From Marasmius tenuissimus (lineage: Eukaryota > Basidiomycota > Agaricomycetes > Agaricales > Marasmiaceae), in NCBI GenBank assembly GCA_029532415.1, contig JAQOTA010000064.1, positions 806,001 to 870,000 on the forward strand: a stretch of DNA of 64,000 nucleotides. The letters are read 5' to 3'. Of this stretch, positions 45,417 to 57,766 are shown in pieces (the first letter of the stretch is position 1; the number at the start of each line of letters is the position of its first letter). The notes below the pieces were generated by a model. It made no database searches and was not told the DNA's origin. It saw only the letters and a list, made by a program, of their open reading frames with translations. Position numbers and translations under genes: made by a program.

Positions 45417-46763
45417 GCATCTTCAGGTTTCGGGGTCCATTGAGTATTTGATGAAATGGGAAAGGTATGCTTTGCGGTGCCTTTTGTTGCAGCAACACCG
45501 TGTCTCGTCTTTGAATAGTCTGCAGTGTGGTTGTTGTAGGCTGCCAGCTCATGTGTTGTTTTCACATATCGTTGAATCAGCTGGGCCTGTGGAATATGCA
45601 GATAGTAGAAGAACAATTCACTACAAACAAGTAATAGAAACTCACGGGAAGGCCATCAAACTCCATAGGGATGCCTCTATTCTTCATGTCTTCGACAGCA
45701 GCGACCAGGCGATGAGGGGCATTTTGGTCCTCGACAGGAAGCTATGATATCAGGTAAGCTGAGAGAATAATCACACCAACACTAAAGGACTCACAGATTC
45801 CTTGACCTTGTCGCTAGATTTGTAGCGGTGCGAAAGGAAGATCAAGACAGAGGTATATTTCCCTGTATTATCATCTTTCGCCTCCCAGATTCCAGAGGTC
45901 GCCTGAACAGGGAAACTCGGTTTGTGCATGTGGTCCACTGTTGCTACTAATTTGTCGTAAATGTCCATATTACCTGCATCCGCCTGCAACTCCTGTAATG
46001 TCTGTGTGACTTTGAACCGCTCAATATAGTCTTGAGCTATATAGGTATGCCTCTCAAAGTTATTGACAGTCTGTGAAGCCAGAACAGAGGGTCGGTGTCT
46101 TGCTGAGGAGGGAATATGGCCAGAATGATGGTCGGTACCATTGTGTGTACTACTGAGTCGCCGATGCTGTTTGTCCACCAAACAAAAGGCTGGCGTATAG
46201 TGATCAATAGGTGGAATATAATTCCCAACTCTGTGCTGCAGAAATAGGTCGGAAAAGGGAAGACAGAGATGAGTACAAGACGCACCACTCTAGTAGACCG
46301 CCTACCCTTGGTAGAACGTTGGCGCTGACCCTCTGGAACCCCCTCCGCACTTCCATCATGTCCTTCAGGTATGGAGTTTCTCCCTGAGCTCAAGTCTGTG
46401 TCTTCATCTGACTGGTGAGTGCTCCCTTGGTCATTCTAGGCAGTATGATCAATTAGGTTAAAGTGAGACTAAAAATGAATGGACTCACATATGGATGGTA
46501 CCACCTTGACTGCCTTGGTTGTCTTTGCTGCTGTTGTCCTGCCTCTCAGGCGCTGGCAGCATTTGCAAACTCATAAATCAAGTCAGTAAAGTTAAAGAGG
46601 CTGAGCATTGACTGACAACCCACCCGTGTTTCTGTCATGGGACTCCGAGGGAGCAAGAAGGGAAAGATTGAACCGTGGGAACAACCATGTACCAATTCCG
46701 TCAACGGGTGATCTGTCGCGGCAGCGTTAGCCTCGTGCAGTCCTCCTCTTGTCTTTCACTTCC

Positions 46764-48035
46764 ATGTTGTCCAAGATATCCATAAGTGATGTGAGTCCAC
46801 TATCTTTGACTGTTCAATTCAATTTCTAACATTTCTCTAGCTTAGGGGTCACAGTGCTGTTGCAATTGCAAAGAAGTATACACAACAGGACTCCCGGGTT
46901 GTTGACAACAATTGGGGGCGCTCTCCTACAGTCAAATTTGGAAGATGGATGGCTAGGGCACAATATGAAACCCTCACTTGGCTCCCGTATCGATCTGACT
47001 CGTGCCGTCTATATGAGCGCATTTTTTCGAAGATGATCTCAAAGTGTGGTCGTGAACCTCTTTTGGAGGCCTGCCGGTTGAAGTTGGAAAGGTGTGACAG
47101 AACCTCAAGACTGGAGAAACTCCAGCCTGAATTGATATCCGAAGTGAGCCTTTCCCTTTTTATAGAAAGTAGATTGTGCTCAACGGATGCACTAGATCTT
47201 GAGTTACATTACCGAGGCAGAAGACTTGTTTGTCTTGGGTATGGTGGATTCATTTTTCCACTATTTTTTGTACTGCACCCAGAATGACCGGTTTATATGG
47301 AGACCTGCACGAGAGGGGAAGCAGTATTCTGTGCCGATGGGAGGCATGTCCGAGTTGGATTGGTTAGTCTTTTTGAAGAGTGATGAGTGTGATGTAAGTG
47401 GTACTCTATCTCTACTAACACTCGCTGACATCTGCACCCAGATGTGCTACAGTGACTTTGAACCAAGGATTGTGTGGGATAAGCAGATGCACCTTGGTAC
47501 ATGTTGTGCAGTAGGGATACGGGAGAGGACTGAGGAGGAGTTGGGTGACTCTGATGATGAGAGTGAAGCAGAGTCTCTATCCAGGGGGTACTCTGATGAA
47601 TAGTGAGTATCAGTGGCACGTTGGTTTCTCTGCACTTAATGCTCAATTATTCACAGCATCTATGGCACTGGAGATCTCACCTTCTCACAACAGCACGTCA
47701 ATGAGATATACACTCCTGAAGAGTATCCCGAACTCAAACAAATCGGCAACCTTTCAACCATCTTACCTTCCTGGAGGGGTAAGTCCTGCACATCGTACGA
47801 ACCCATTTCTCTGATTACCACTTTGCTAGTTATGGTTGAAATTCAGGGCCCCGGCCTTCCCCCTCGCCCTCCTCCACAAAGGCTATACGATATACGCTAC
47901 TTTCACTCGGATTTAGACGACTTGCTCGAATTGTTCGGTGCAATGGCAGAGAGTGAGAGGGCCACATTTCTTCAGCAGCGCAGAGACACTTTGGCGTTAA
48001 TGTTGGCAGAAGAACAACTTATTGCTACGGTCTAA
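46764..48035 (+). CDS. Protein of unknown function, 338 aa, divergent from the dioxygenase-like gene
   Basis: Exons 46764-46790, 46841-47143, 47196-47393, 47442-47602, 47657-47778 and 47830-48035 give 1017 nt with all phases matching and stop TAA 48033-48035. Sequence: HSAVAIAKKYTQQDSRVVD, WGRSPTVKFGRWMARAQYET, ILSYITEAEDLFVLGMVDSF, WRPAREGKQYSVPMGGMSEL, an acidic stretch (ERTEEELGDSDDESEAESL), YIYGTGDLTFSQQHVNEIY, then a C-terminal RPPPQRLYDIRYFHSDLDDL and ESERATFLQQRRD, predicted helical. No signal peptide, membrane helix or known catalytic motif is seen. The 5' ends of this gene and the minus-strand dioxygenase-like gene are only about 0.2-0.3 kb apart, which suggests a shared promoter and perhaps a joint mobile origin. 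Family not recognised. Confidence 0.65.
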
Positions 48036-48229
48036 GCAACACACGCTATAATTTCTTGGGGCGCTGATGTTTACATTTCGCTAATACGTGTCTGCGTCGT
48101 GTCATGTTAACCAAATCTTGTATATAATTCTACACATGGTCTAATTGTTACCCTCACGAGTGCGCTCACCACGCCGAAGGTATGGATTGAGTATGTATAT
48201 GCCCCAGAAACAGCAGAAAAAAATGTACT

Positions 48230-48640
48230 ACGAAAGATGGATAAACCACCATGAGCCCTCGCAACATTGATGATCAGTTCCTGAATCAACAGTCTTTCCG
48301 ACACCAGCACCACCAGCAACGCCGAAGAGACCAATCTTGCCACCACGAGTGTAAGGAGTGATCAAGTCAACAACCTTGATACTGGTTTCGAGGGTGTCAG
48401 GAGTAGTCGACTACTCGACGACAGGGACTTGGCGCGAATCGGGCTGACCAATGACGTTCATGATGCAACTGAGGGTACCAGCACCAACGGGAACCATGAT
48501 AGAAACATTGAAGTAGGCGGAGGTGTCGATGACGAGGCAATAACAGTGTCCTCAGTGATGTTGATAACGTTTGCGGTGGTCGAGTTAACAGTGGAGTGGT
48601 TTGATACTCAGCACCTGGCAAGAAGAGGGTTTCGGAGATG
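48230..48640 (-). pseudogene. Mitochondrial ATP synthase beta-subunit gene fragment
   Basis: The minus strand reads VPVGAGTLSCIMNVIGQPDS, then after a stop [32 protein letters not shown] (P-loop) and, after a frame change, [16 protein letters not shown]. This is the nucleotide-binding core of F1-ATPase beta. In-frame stops, at least one frameshift and absence of both ends make it a dead fragment. The functional gene must lie elsewhere. Confidence 0.85.
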
Positions 48641-48649
48641 GTGATGGCG

Positions 48650-51600
48650 AGATTGGTAAGAACTCGCTGTCCGGATCATCATTGTCCATCTCGAACTGAG
48701 TGGGGAAGCGGGGGGCCATGCAGGAGAGTTTGATAGCTGGATGAAGGAGATCGCCATCACTGGGACAGTAGGTGTTGGCTCAGACAGTGCAGCAATTCCT
48801 CGCTCGTAAGCAGCAGTGTGGTTCACTGCACCAAACACCCTCAATAGGTTGTTTGGGGAAGGTTGTGATGGTAAGTAGTGATATCTGATGCCTTCAGCAT
48901 CGTGGTCGAAGTGGCACGCTCGCCGGTGCTAAAAGTCTCGTGTGTGCGACTTCAGGCGCCAGTGATCAGAGAGCCTGCGTAGGCAATGATGTAAGGGTCC
49001 GTTTATTTTCTGCTCAAAGACATGGACACCGCACCATAGCAAGCCCCTACAACTCCGGGAGTACCTACGATCATCACCCACAAGGGATATCCGCGTTCCT
49101 ATACGATAGCGCCCAAACACACCGCCACCCGGAACCCAGTGCCTAATGGCCAAATTCGTTGATCAAAGCACCTCGTCCGTGATCCCTTCATCCCCAGACG
49201 ATACTCCCAGACTCTCCATCCCTCTCATAACCTCGTGAACATGCACAATCCTTTCCGCGATGCTCGTTTGGGTCCTCTTTCCTTTATTATTCATCCTGGC
49301 CACGCTGCACACCCTTCCACACTTTCCGCGTTCGCTCTACCAATCCTCATCCTTGTATTTCGCATATTTCTCTTGGACTACGTATGTTATTTATGCTCCA
49401 TACGATACAGTACGACTCCAGTTCGGATCATGACAAAGATTCTGAACAGTATATAAGGCTAGCTACTCAGAAGCATGTACTTTAGTTTCCGTCTATTGTA
49501 AATCTCAAGTCTACAAGCTTTCAAGCCTTTACCTGGTGTGTTTCACATCCTCAAGTCTCGTACTAATGTTTCTATTGTCGTCTTAGGTCTTTGGTTAAAG
49601 CCCCAATTCGATTGCGACCGTCCACGTAACCCAAAGGACGACCCTAGTATCTTTTCCGCGTTGCTCCTGGTCAGGTTCAACCCGGAAAAACACCTTCGAT
49701 CGGCGATCTCAGGTGTCCGCGTTGCGTTGTAGGACGTTTCCATACGTTTGAACCAGTCAGAGGCTCTGCTGTGTTCGGCTTACGGTTACTCTTCCGCGTT
49801 ACATTCTCCCCACATTTCCCTTCCGGCTTGACGTAGAAAAGAGGCCCGTTACAAATGAGCACAATCACACGTTGCCTGGAGCCCTCTAAAAACATAATCC
49901 TCTGCATCGCGCGACTTGACGAGGATAGCAAAAGTAGAGTCTGATGGCTGTGACGGAGGAGACATAATGTGTCAAGAGGGTAGTAAGCGGGACCGGCACC
50001 GGTGGTGACACCCCATGCGAGAGTGAAGGAAACAAGGAAGAATTCCTTGAGGGTACTGACAAGGACAGCTCTGAAAGTGGTGGTCAACAACAAAGTCTGA
50101 CGCCGGCACTTGGATGGTGTCACCAGTAGCTGGTCCGAAAATATTTCAGCGGTCCTCATCCTCATCCCTATGCCTGCTTATGGCCTCCCTCCAACGATCG
50201 GCAGTTGTCCCTGATAGATTGACACCTGTTTGTTGCCAGCGTTGAACAGTGGGTCCTTCGGTAACAGAACCGGTAGATGTGTTGGACATATTAGAGGCTG
50301 CAGTACTGGATGATTCCTCTTCCCTGTTGGAAAAAGGGAATGTCAATAAATGACCGTTCAAATGACATGTTCAGATACATGGGCAGCCTCTTGTGGGCAC
50401 CCCATTGGAGGTTGCAGAATTGACAGTGGTCCGTAGTCGACCTTGCCCGCTACAGTCAAATAAGTATGGCTAGCGCAGCAATAGATGTAAAAAGGCTGAC
50501 CCCAACAAAGGATATACATCCCATCCTCGCGACGCCACCAGCAGGTGGCAGAATAGTCCTCCTGCTGATCTGATGTTGAAGCTGTGTGTGACCACAGATC
50601 AAGCACCTCTCGGGCGCATCCTAAAGAAACAGAGCATAAGCAAGTTATTCTGAAGAAAAGATAGAAGGAAAACTTACCTCGTCAGCGTAAAACCCCCCAC
50701 AATGTCCAGGAGGGCATGATCGGCATTGAGGCCCAGTGCCGGCAGTGGAAGTTGGTGGTGAGCCGTCGCCCAGCTCGTTATTCATTATCTATTTCCGTAT
50801 TAATAAGGGAATTAAGGTGGGTGAAGTCAGGAATGACAGTCTTGAAAAGAGTGACACGAAGAGTAGTTTGAAAGAAGGTGGTGGTTGTGGTTCAAGTCTG
50901 ACTGATCTCTGGCAGCGTGTTTTGTTTGCCGAGAAGTTGGGGATTGTTTGGAATCAAAGGCCACGGGCATTTGAGCTCAAGAGGAGTTCGCCAAACGAAA
51001 CAATGAAAGTGATCAGCGCGACTAAAAAACCTAAACCTATAGTTTTGCTGACTAATTTTGCTACTCATAGCTTTACTTACTGTCTTAAACAATGCCATTC
51101 ATCCCAAAACTCTCTGAGAAAGAAGAATCTCTCAATGTTAACCTACAAAACGCCCCTAAACCAGAAAGAGAAACCATATTGAAAGCGCAGTGGCTGAGGA
51201 TGGCGGTTTTCAAGATCCGGATCTGGTTTTGACGCTGATGTCATAAGATTGTGGCGCGTTCTTATTTCCTTGCTTGTGTTTGATACAGCCCAGCAAGTTC
51301 CGTAATGTTTTCTATATTTTGTCCACATTTCTGGGTTATGCAAATGACCTTCGTCGCAGCGTCGAGAGTTTGACAAGAGATGACTGTAAAATGGTGGCAC
51401 ACCTGTTGTAGACATAACCATGAGACAAAGCAGACGGAATCAAGGCTACTGAGCACATAAACACAAGAAGTGCTGACCAAATCCATTCTCACGCCTGTGA
51501 AAACGAAAACGAAAACCTGAAAACAGCGAAATTAATTTTGTCCGGTACGGACACGCATAGTTGAGCCCGTGGCTTCGCTCTCGATCAAGGTAAAGTACCT

Positions 51601-52267
51601 CCACTCCAGCTCAGTTTCCGACTCAACTCGTGCGATCATCAGCGTAAGCGAAAACCTTTCAGTCTCGGGCATAAGGAAACTCTGAACAAGGAAAATTCAG
51701 TGTACTGGCATGAAGAGGCTAGCCCTCGACAATATAGAACGTGTCTTCATGACGCCCCTTTATTTATTGGATTCCTCCTCATACCACCTTTAAATTTACA
51801 AACAGGTGATTTTGTCACCAAAGCCATCCCACCATTCGCGAGAATTCCAAGGCTCAAGCATTTCGAGATAGTGGATAATATGATCAGGGCACGTGTCGCT
51901 TCTGTTTACGAGATAGCCTCGAGGCTGCCCTTTTCGGACTCCGCCCAAACCTGTTTTCGAACCACTATCATCTCTTCGTCTCGTTGGTACCTCGAAATAA
52001 GTGGAAGTGCGTGTAATCAGCATCATTTTCGCGTCGCTGGAATAATTATCAAGATCAATAAAAAAGCCTCGTTACCTTTGATTTTAGTTAACATCCAACG
52101 CGCCATCGAGGTGGTCACCTAAACATATGATCCGTCACTTAGTTGGATGGCAACCAGCTACTAGACAGTAGGTATCTCACTTGATGTCTTGCCTTGACGG
52201 CATTGACCACTCGTATCCCTATTGGTGAAGTAGAGACAACGTTAAGGCGAGCACGATCCACGGTATC
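48650..52267. other. Low-information region with gene scraps
   Basis: No closed gene except the candidate listed at 50358-50785. Minus-strand 50340-50150 (SSSTAASNMSNTSTGSVTEG..) may extend that candidate. The rest shows short open frames only. Confidence 0.35.
50358..50785 (-). CDS. Candidate small cysteine/tryptophan-rich protein, model not closed
   Basis: The first exon 50785-50678 (MNNELGDGSPPTSTAGTGPQ, CRSCPPGHCGGFYADE) ends at a good donor. A second open stretch from about 50605 (LDLWSHTASTSDQQEDYSA, CWWRREDGMYILCWGQPFYI, YCCASHTYLTVAGKVDYG) ends at a stop 50360-50358. The intron phases I tried do not join cleanly, so the acceptor or a lesion is unresolved. Not recognised. Confidence 0.3.
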
Positions 52268-52813
52268 TCAAGAAGGAAGGGGTGTCACCCGGGCATCTCG
52301 GTCATATGGGGTAGGGGGGGGAGGGGGGGGGACCCGAGCCCTTAAGATCAAAAAGTGACCCCCCCTTGGGCGGACCTTGGGAAGCCTAGAGAGCCCTTTC
52401 AGCACTCTGTAACACTCATTCAAAGTACTCAAAGGCTAGAGAATGAAGTACATGGCCAAAAAGGCCCAAACTTTGATGCTTTTGTCCGAAAATACGGTGT
52501 GAGTTGTACAGGTCGCCAAACTTGGAAGGTATGCCGGAGTCTGGGGTCCGGGTCTCAGAACTTCCTATTAGGTCCTACCATATCCAGAAGCTCTCAGTAC
52601 TTTGTGAGTAATATTAGCGCCAATTCCAACCGGAAAATATATAATATAATATATTGTCAAAAACAGGTTTGATAGGTAGAATAGACATGTGACTGTGGGA
52701 ACTACCTTCCCAAAATGGCAGGAGGGAGGGGGGAGGGGGGGTCCTGAAGAGCCTTAAGATCATATGGGAAGATCATATATAAAATTTTTTTGGTGACACC
52801 CCTTGTCAAGAAG
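52268..52813. mobile_element. 530-bp hAT-like MITE with 8-bp target-site duplication TCAAGAAG
   Basis: TCAAGAAG at 52268-52275 and 52806-52813 flanks 52276-52805. The ends are GAAGGGGTGTCACC on the left and CAAGGGGTGTCACC as the reverse complement of the right. Eight-base duplications and CA(A/G)GGG-type ends are typical of hAT elements. There is no transposase. It contains G-runs near 52315-52330 and 52725-52740 and a CTTAAGATCA motif twice. Confidence 0.85.
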
Positions 52814-55800
52814 ATGGTCCGAGACCTCAAATGCACCCGGCCCGTGGCGCTCTAGGACCACCACCATGACTGTTCACAAACACCGTGGACCCAGGCTCTC
52901 TATCCGCTATGTTTAATCAAGAAAGGGGGAGAATGTCGATCTGCTTTTCGTCCCTCTAGGTATGGTGTCTTTTCTTCTTTTTAATCCCTCGTCGACCCAA
53001 GTTTCGCCTGTACAGAAATACCCACTTCGGAGATTGAGCCAGTTCATGATAAGCCGTCTTCTTGGAGAGAACACAACAAAGGGACGATATGCCGGGAATA
53101 GAAGGATGGTGCGTGTCCTTTTACTCTCTCGGGTGAATTTACTCTTATATGCTATTGCTAGGACGCCATTTGGAGCCTCCCTGATCAACAAGTAGTGAGA
53201 AAGTTCCGTACTGCTCAATAATCGTCCCTCATCAGTTCAAGGCCATTCATACCGGACAAGACACGAGTTCAGGCTTCAGTTTCGAGCGAGCGGGTGAATA
53301 CAAAAACATAAACCCGACCACCGTGTGGATCTTTCATAGAGACTCTGGTGAGCTATACTTATCATCTTCTGTATCCATTCAGCTCATGCGCTCCTTGAAA
53401 CCCAACAAGGTCAGCCAAAGACACCCATCGGGCGAACAGAGATAGGCTCCAACAGTTGACGTATAAACTCAGACAGCCCGCTGGCTACCGAGGGATCGAG
53501 GGGTATGTTGTTCTCCGATAGCTTTCATTCGCTGGAGCTAATATGATCCTTGGTTAGACATCTCTCAACCCCGCACACTCGGTGCATGCCCTTCAATTCC
53601 TGGACGTCTAGCTGACTGATACCCGTCCACTAACACCGGATGATTCATTTTTCGCTGGGGAGATGTTCTGCAGTCGTATCGGATTGTTGGGGCGTATAGT
53701 ATGTATGTTCCCTCGATGACCGTGACTTTCCCGTGTTGATTAAGATTCACCTTTCTCAGGTATCGTGAGGATGTACAAGTACACTGTCGGACGGTACTCC
53801 TTGATCTTGTACGGCGTAATCATGTCGAAAATCTTATGAAGACACCGGAATTGTACATTTTCCTTGGCTCAGTTCACTGCGTCAGTGCTCAAGTAGCATG
53901 AAGAATCTTCAGTCCGTGACTCCGAAATCTCATAATGTGCGACGGCGAGCGAAGGGTAGCTCAAAGGAAGTCGCGGTCAGAGACTGTCAGCCAACTGGGC
54001 CAGCCATCGCATCGCTCGGGGACTCCTTGGTGGATCTCAGTCATGAATTTGCTAAATGGAATGAACCACGGTCGCCGTAAAAATGAAACGATGTTACAGT
54101 TACGAAAGGGGTATATCATTTCTTTCACTTTACGATATCTTATCTATGACTCTGATACGATTATTTATCTGATCGCAGTGTTATTTATCAGACTACAGTA
54201 TTCGCAGTAGTTCGCAGTATGTACTCAGCCTCAGATCGCAGTATTTACAACAGTTCGCAGTATGTACGCAGTTCCAGCTTCTAGTATTTATACTTGTACC
54301 ATAGTAGGTCTTGCTCTTCAGCTTGACCTTACAACTCAATCTCATATTCACGACACCAGAACCAAGACAGGTCGATAACTCAGTATTGAGCTTACGTTGT
54401 GAACACCAGTCATAACAAACGAGGTCCGGATAAATAAACAAGGGCGTAACAAATGGGGCGCTTCACTGACTGTTTCGTAGGCCTTGGATTATACTAGGGG
54501 CCTTGAAAGATTACACTATGCACGTTCAATTCAAGTTCGAGCATTAGAAACCATCACCAATCAAAACTTTTACTTATTGTCTGTTAACCTCACCCTTCGT
54601 ATCGCAGCCCACCCGACCAACATTACTCTAATCTCCGCTCAAACCGAGAACGCAATAGCTCAGAAGCGAACCTATTTCATAATGGCCGAAGTCACAACAA
54701 CTCGCATTCCGTTCTTCCCAAGCTTAACCCGTAGCTACACCAACAGTGAGCACGCCAGTGACTGTCGAGCAAAAGTAAGACTCGAGTCAGGCCTTTCACG
54801 AGCTTCGACTTCAAGCCTAGTCGGGACCCGATCTGTACTTAGTATGTACGTACAGCAAAAGCATCGGCCAAAGCCTTGTCGGTCATCGTGGTTTGGCTTT
54901 CAACATATTTTGAGTCTTGAGCAAATTTGAACTTGTTCTGAACCACATTCACGATTCCGTAACGCCACATGGCTCTCAAAACCACTCACTAGACGCTCTC
55001 CGGTATCCTCTACCCCCCAAAAGACACAGGAAAGAAATCTCTTGATTTTTGAGAAGTCCCGTAAAAGAGGTTCGAGGGCATCCGTGAAGATCGTCTGGTT
55101 GAAGTGGCAAAGTGAACCGGCAAGTCCAACAAGGGAAGCAAGGGAAGGATAACCTGAGCCTGCTCGGCAACCGTACCCCAGTGACTGTCGAGTCTCAAAC
55201 GCTAGGAAGGCTCGCTGTGCTTCAGATGCAATTGAATTTGCTTTCCTCGGCGTTCCGCTAGTCAGGACGATTCACCTGTGCTCGCCAAAAAAGAAGAACC
55301 GGAGGCAACTACACACCTTATGCAAACGAAACTCAATCACTACATGCTCCCGCCGGCGCTAAGGGGTAACATCAGTACCCAGCTAGAGAGTGGTCTACGC
55401 TTGTCAACACAGCAGCGGCTTGCTCGGAGATTGTCTCCTCAATGTGCATAATGATGATGTGCATACTCATCGTAAATGGAGCATTCAGCTCCATGATTGC
55501 GGAGATTGCTTGCATCGAAAAGGCTGTGGTGGAATTTACCCCGTTCATCCTTCAACACTCTGCTTGTCCCTTGGGGCCTTATGTTCCTCTGCCTTTCTCC
55601 CGAATCTGGATCGAAGCCTTTCCTGTCAGTTTGCAAGCGACGGAGTGACTTCACGTTGATTTGTGGTGACCAAGTGTTGGAGTGATGAGAAGAACGCAGA
55701 TTCGTTTGTGATGCCGTTGGATGAGGTGGGAGCTGCAAAGAGATCCCTCGCAGCAAGTGAGCTACCATTTCAGGTACCCCCGCCGTTTCTCCATTGCTTA

Positions 55801-56231
55801 TTATTGACACATGATGGAAAATCTTTGCATTGAGCAGGCTGTAGCAAACTCTTTCGCGTTCATCCAGGAGTATCCGCATCTAGTATCAGCGAAGGTGGAG
55901 TATGGTGGATCAACATTCGCCAATCTAGAACATCACTAACTGCCCTCCCTACTTTACAGAATGGACACGGGACCCAAATGAGACACAACATCACTGTAAG
56001 TAAAGCCAATGACACAATTTCTCTCACCGGCTTATTCATGGATGACCAGGCATGGGGCCATGGGCTATGTTATTTAGCCTTCTCTTAAAACCTGTTCTTG
56101 AACGAGATATTGGTTGCAACTGCCCGTGCGATTCTGACTCCGTCGCCACTTTCCTCCACTAGTACTCAGTCCCCCTCGGATATTTTGCTTTTCTACGGGA
56201 CCTTGTTCCTAAATTTCCTCCATCAGATACT
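52814..56231. other. Repeat-rich region, no supported gene
   Basis: Bases about 53460-53680 repeat the sequence at about 6580-6800. Bases about 54190-54270 hold repeated TTCGCAGTAT/CAGTATGTAC units. A membrane-like open stretch at 55442-55648 (VEFTPFILQHSACPLGPYVP) could be a decayed gene, but no start or partner exons were found. Confidence 0.35.
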
Positions 56232-57766
56232 ATGCCTACAGTACCTAGACAGATTATGCCCGCCACGGGACAGAGTCTGATTCCCCTATCGTCCCATCTC
56301 ACTTTGTCAGGGATCATCATTGGGCCTATCGTTGTTGTTGGGGTGTGTGATAATGTCTTCATCTAGTTTTTGTCGGTTCCGGTTCCTTACTGAAATGTGT
56401 TTTGTTTAACCGTAGTTCCAATTCCTTGCCTATGGTGAGTACACATAAAGTGTCAGAAACCTATGCGACGGCCTCAATCCAATCTCAATCTCATCCCTCC
56501 CATCCTTTACGAAGGCTTCTACATCATGTCATTCATAATTTGTCTCCTTGTCCTTGGACAGCGGTTCAGAACTCGCGAACGAACCTTCCATCTCACGGTG
56601 ATTATTGCGTTATTCACCTTAGCAACCCTTGGCCTGGGCGTAAATACCGCTTTGGCTATCTTTCAGTCCGGAGGATATTTCTATAGGCGGGTTGGAATTG
56701 GAGCGGGAGAAGATCATGTAAAGACACTGGAGACAATGAATCATTTGCGTCCGGCATTCGGGTGAGAGTTTCTTCGCAATGATGAGTATTCGCTCACTCG
56801 GGAATCCTAGGATTCTCTCGACTATTCTGACCATGTTGGCTAAGTGAGTGGATAAGGCTCTTTGTTTGAATAATCATCCTGATTCACGTCTACATGGGTC
56901 TTAGTATTCTTGCCGACGTCGTCCTCGTAAGTTGATATCTCAGCATTCACACCTGGATCTCACAAGATCAAATGTTCGTCCCACAATCATTTACCAGGTT
57001 TTCCGATGTTATGCCATGTACAACTTTCGAAGGTCGATTGTATTCACACCCGCAATTTTCTGCTTGTTATCTAATGGTGTGTCTCTGCCTCTCTCCCGCC
57101 CCATTCCCATATTACAAGGATCCTCGTTACTGAAGCTCCCCTCCGCAAGCATTGGGTATTTTATCAATGGCCTTCACAATCTCTGCAGGCCTGATACCAG
57201 ACTCCCCACTGGAAAAGTGGATCGACAAATGGACCTATCTCGAAATTACCTACTTCATTCTCAATGCATTGATCAACGTCGTTCTTACTTTGATGGTCGG
57301 TGAGTGCCCACGACCCCGCACCCACAATTTGCAGAGGAGATTTGCCGAGAACAATGTGTATACAGCCGGAAAGATCTGGTCGTCATCAAGACAGTCAGAC
57401 GAATTTGTCTCTTCAAATTCAAAGGAGAGATATGCTTCCATTGCAGCAATAATGTGGGTGCTTTTGCTGGGTGCTGGTGTTTCTGTTGGGAATTCCGTAC
57501 TGACAGCAACCTTTTTCCTCCTCCACTTTAGCTTCCAGTCGGGCCTGTTGTACCCCCTTGTCCTGGCCATCTCCGTTCCATTTATGTTGTCATCGCCGCT
57601 AGCAGGATGGAATATCTACCCACTTCAAATTCAGTTTGCAGTAAATGGTTTTCGCTCTGCCTCCGCCCCCTATATCACACTGGCAAGACTGACGAGATTC
57701 ATAGGGAATCTGCCCTACACTGATGATTGCGCGGGTTGGGCTAGGAGATACTTGGGTCAGGGATAA
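56232..57766 (+). CDS. Multi-pass membrane protein, basidiomycete seven-helix type (327 aa, 9 exons)
   Basis: Exons 56232-56342, 56416-56434, 56515-56761, 56811-56843, 56905-56926, 56998-57076, 57150-57299, 57366-57453 and 57532-57766 give 984 nt, all phases consistent. Hydrophobic segments: SGIIIGPIVVVG, MSFIICLLVLG, LTVIIALFTLATLGLGV, ILADVVLVFRCYAMYNF, SIVFTPAIFCLLS, ALGILSMAFTISAGLIP, YFILNALINVVLTLMV and FQSGLLYPLVLAISVPFML. The VFRCYAMY box and the GKIW..SGLLYP layout are typical of large fungal seven-helix integral membrane families of unknown function. Start: two in-frame ATGs (56232, 56256); either is possible. The C-terminal about 45 residues look atypical and may reflect a missed last intron. 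Confidence 0.65.

Larger units (their letters stand above)
39087..45421 (-). mobile_element. Ty1/copia LTR retrotransposon with 5-bp target-site duplication GCATC
   Basis: LTRs at 39092-39413 and 45093-45416 begin TG and end CA when read on the minus strand (TGTTGAATCC..GGCTCATCA). GCATC at 39087-39091 and 45417-45421 is the target duplication. The element lies on the minus strand. The order protease, integrase, reverse transcriptase, RNase H places it in Ty1/copia. The two LTRs differ at three bases and one 2-base indel, so insertion is recent. Coding lesions suggest it cannot now move on its own. Confidence 0.97.
38318..46640 (-). pseudogene. 2OG-Fe(II) dioxygenase-like gene (JBP/TET-related group?) split by the copia element
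   Basis: Minus-strand exons run from about 46.5 kb (SSGRNSIPEGHDGSAEG) through VHRVGNYIPPIDHYTPAF and SVLASQTVNNFERHTYIAQD to YKSSDKVKES, then PHRLVAAVEDMKNRGIPMEF and LIQRYVKTTHELAAYNN. The gene breaks at TPKPED, where the 39087-45421 element sits. It resumes AKIRSGAENQQR and NYICSNSELEECVESAIK. The last two exons (38879-38603, 38555-38318) hold LYLHCDKGDEGMSASFPAGR (HxD), WYRPGDLVLIYANSIWHTVD (distal His) and TPGRIGTVFFFPS (Arg). This layout is typical of agaricomycete 2OG-Fe(II) dioxygenase-like proteins often found near mobile elements. Apart from the insertion the exons I read are open. The 5' end near 46.45-46.64 kb is unresolved. It is divergent from the gene at 46764. Confidence 0.65.

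Noticed and set aside
55390..55880. A gene overlapping on both strands
   Set aside because: Both strands are open by chance over 200-440 bases; neither side extends with splice-supported exons or known motifs.
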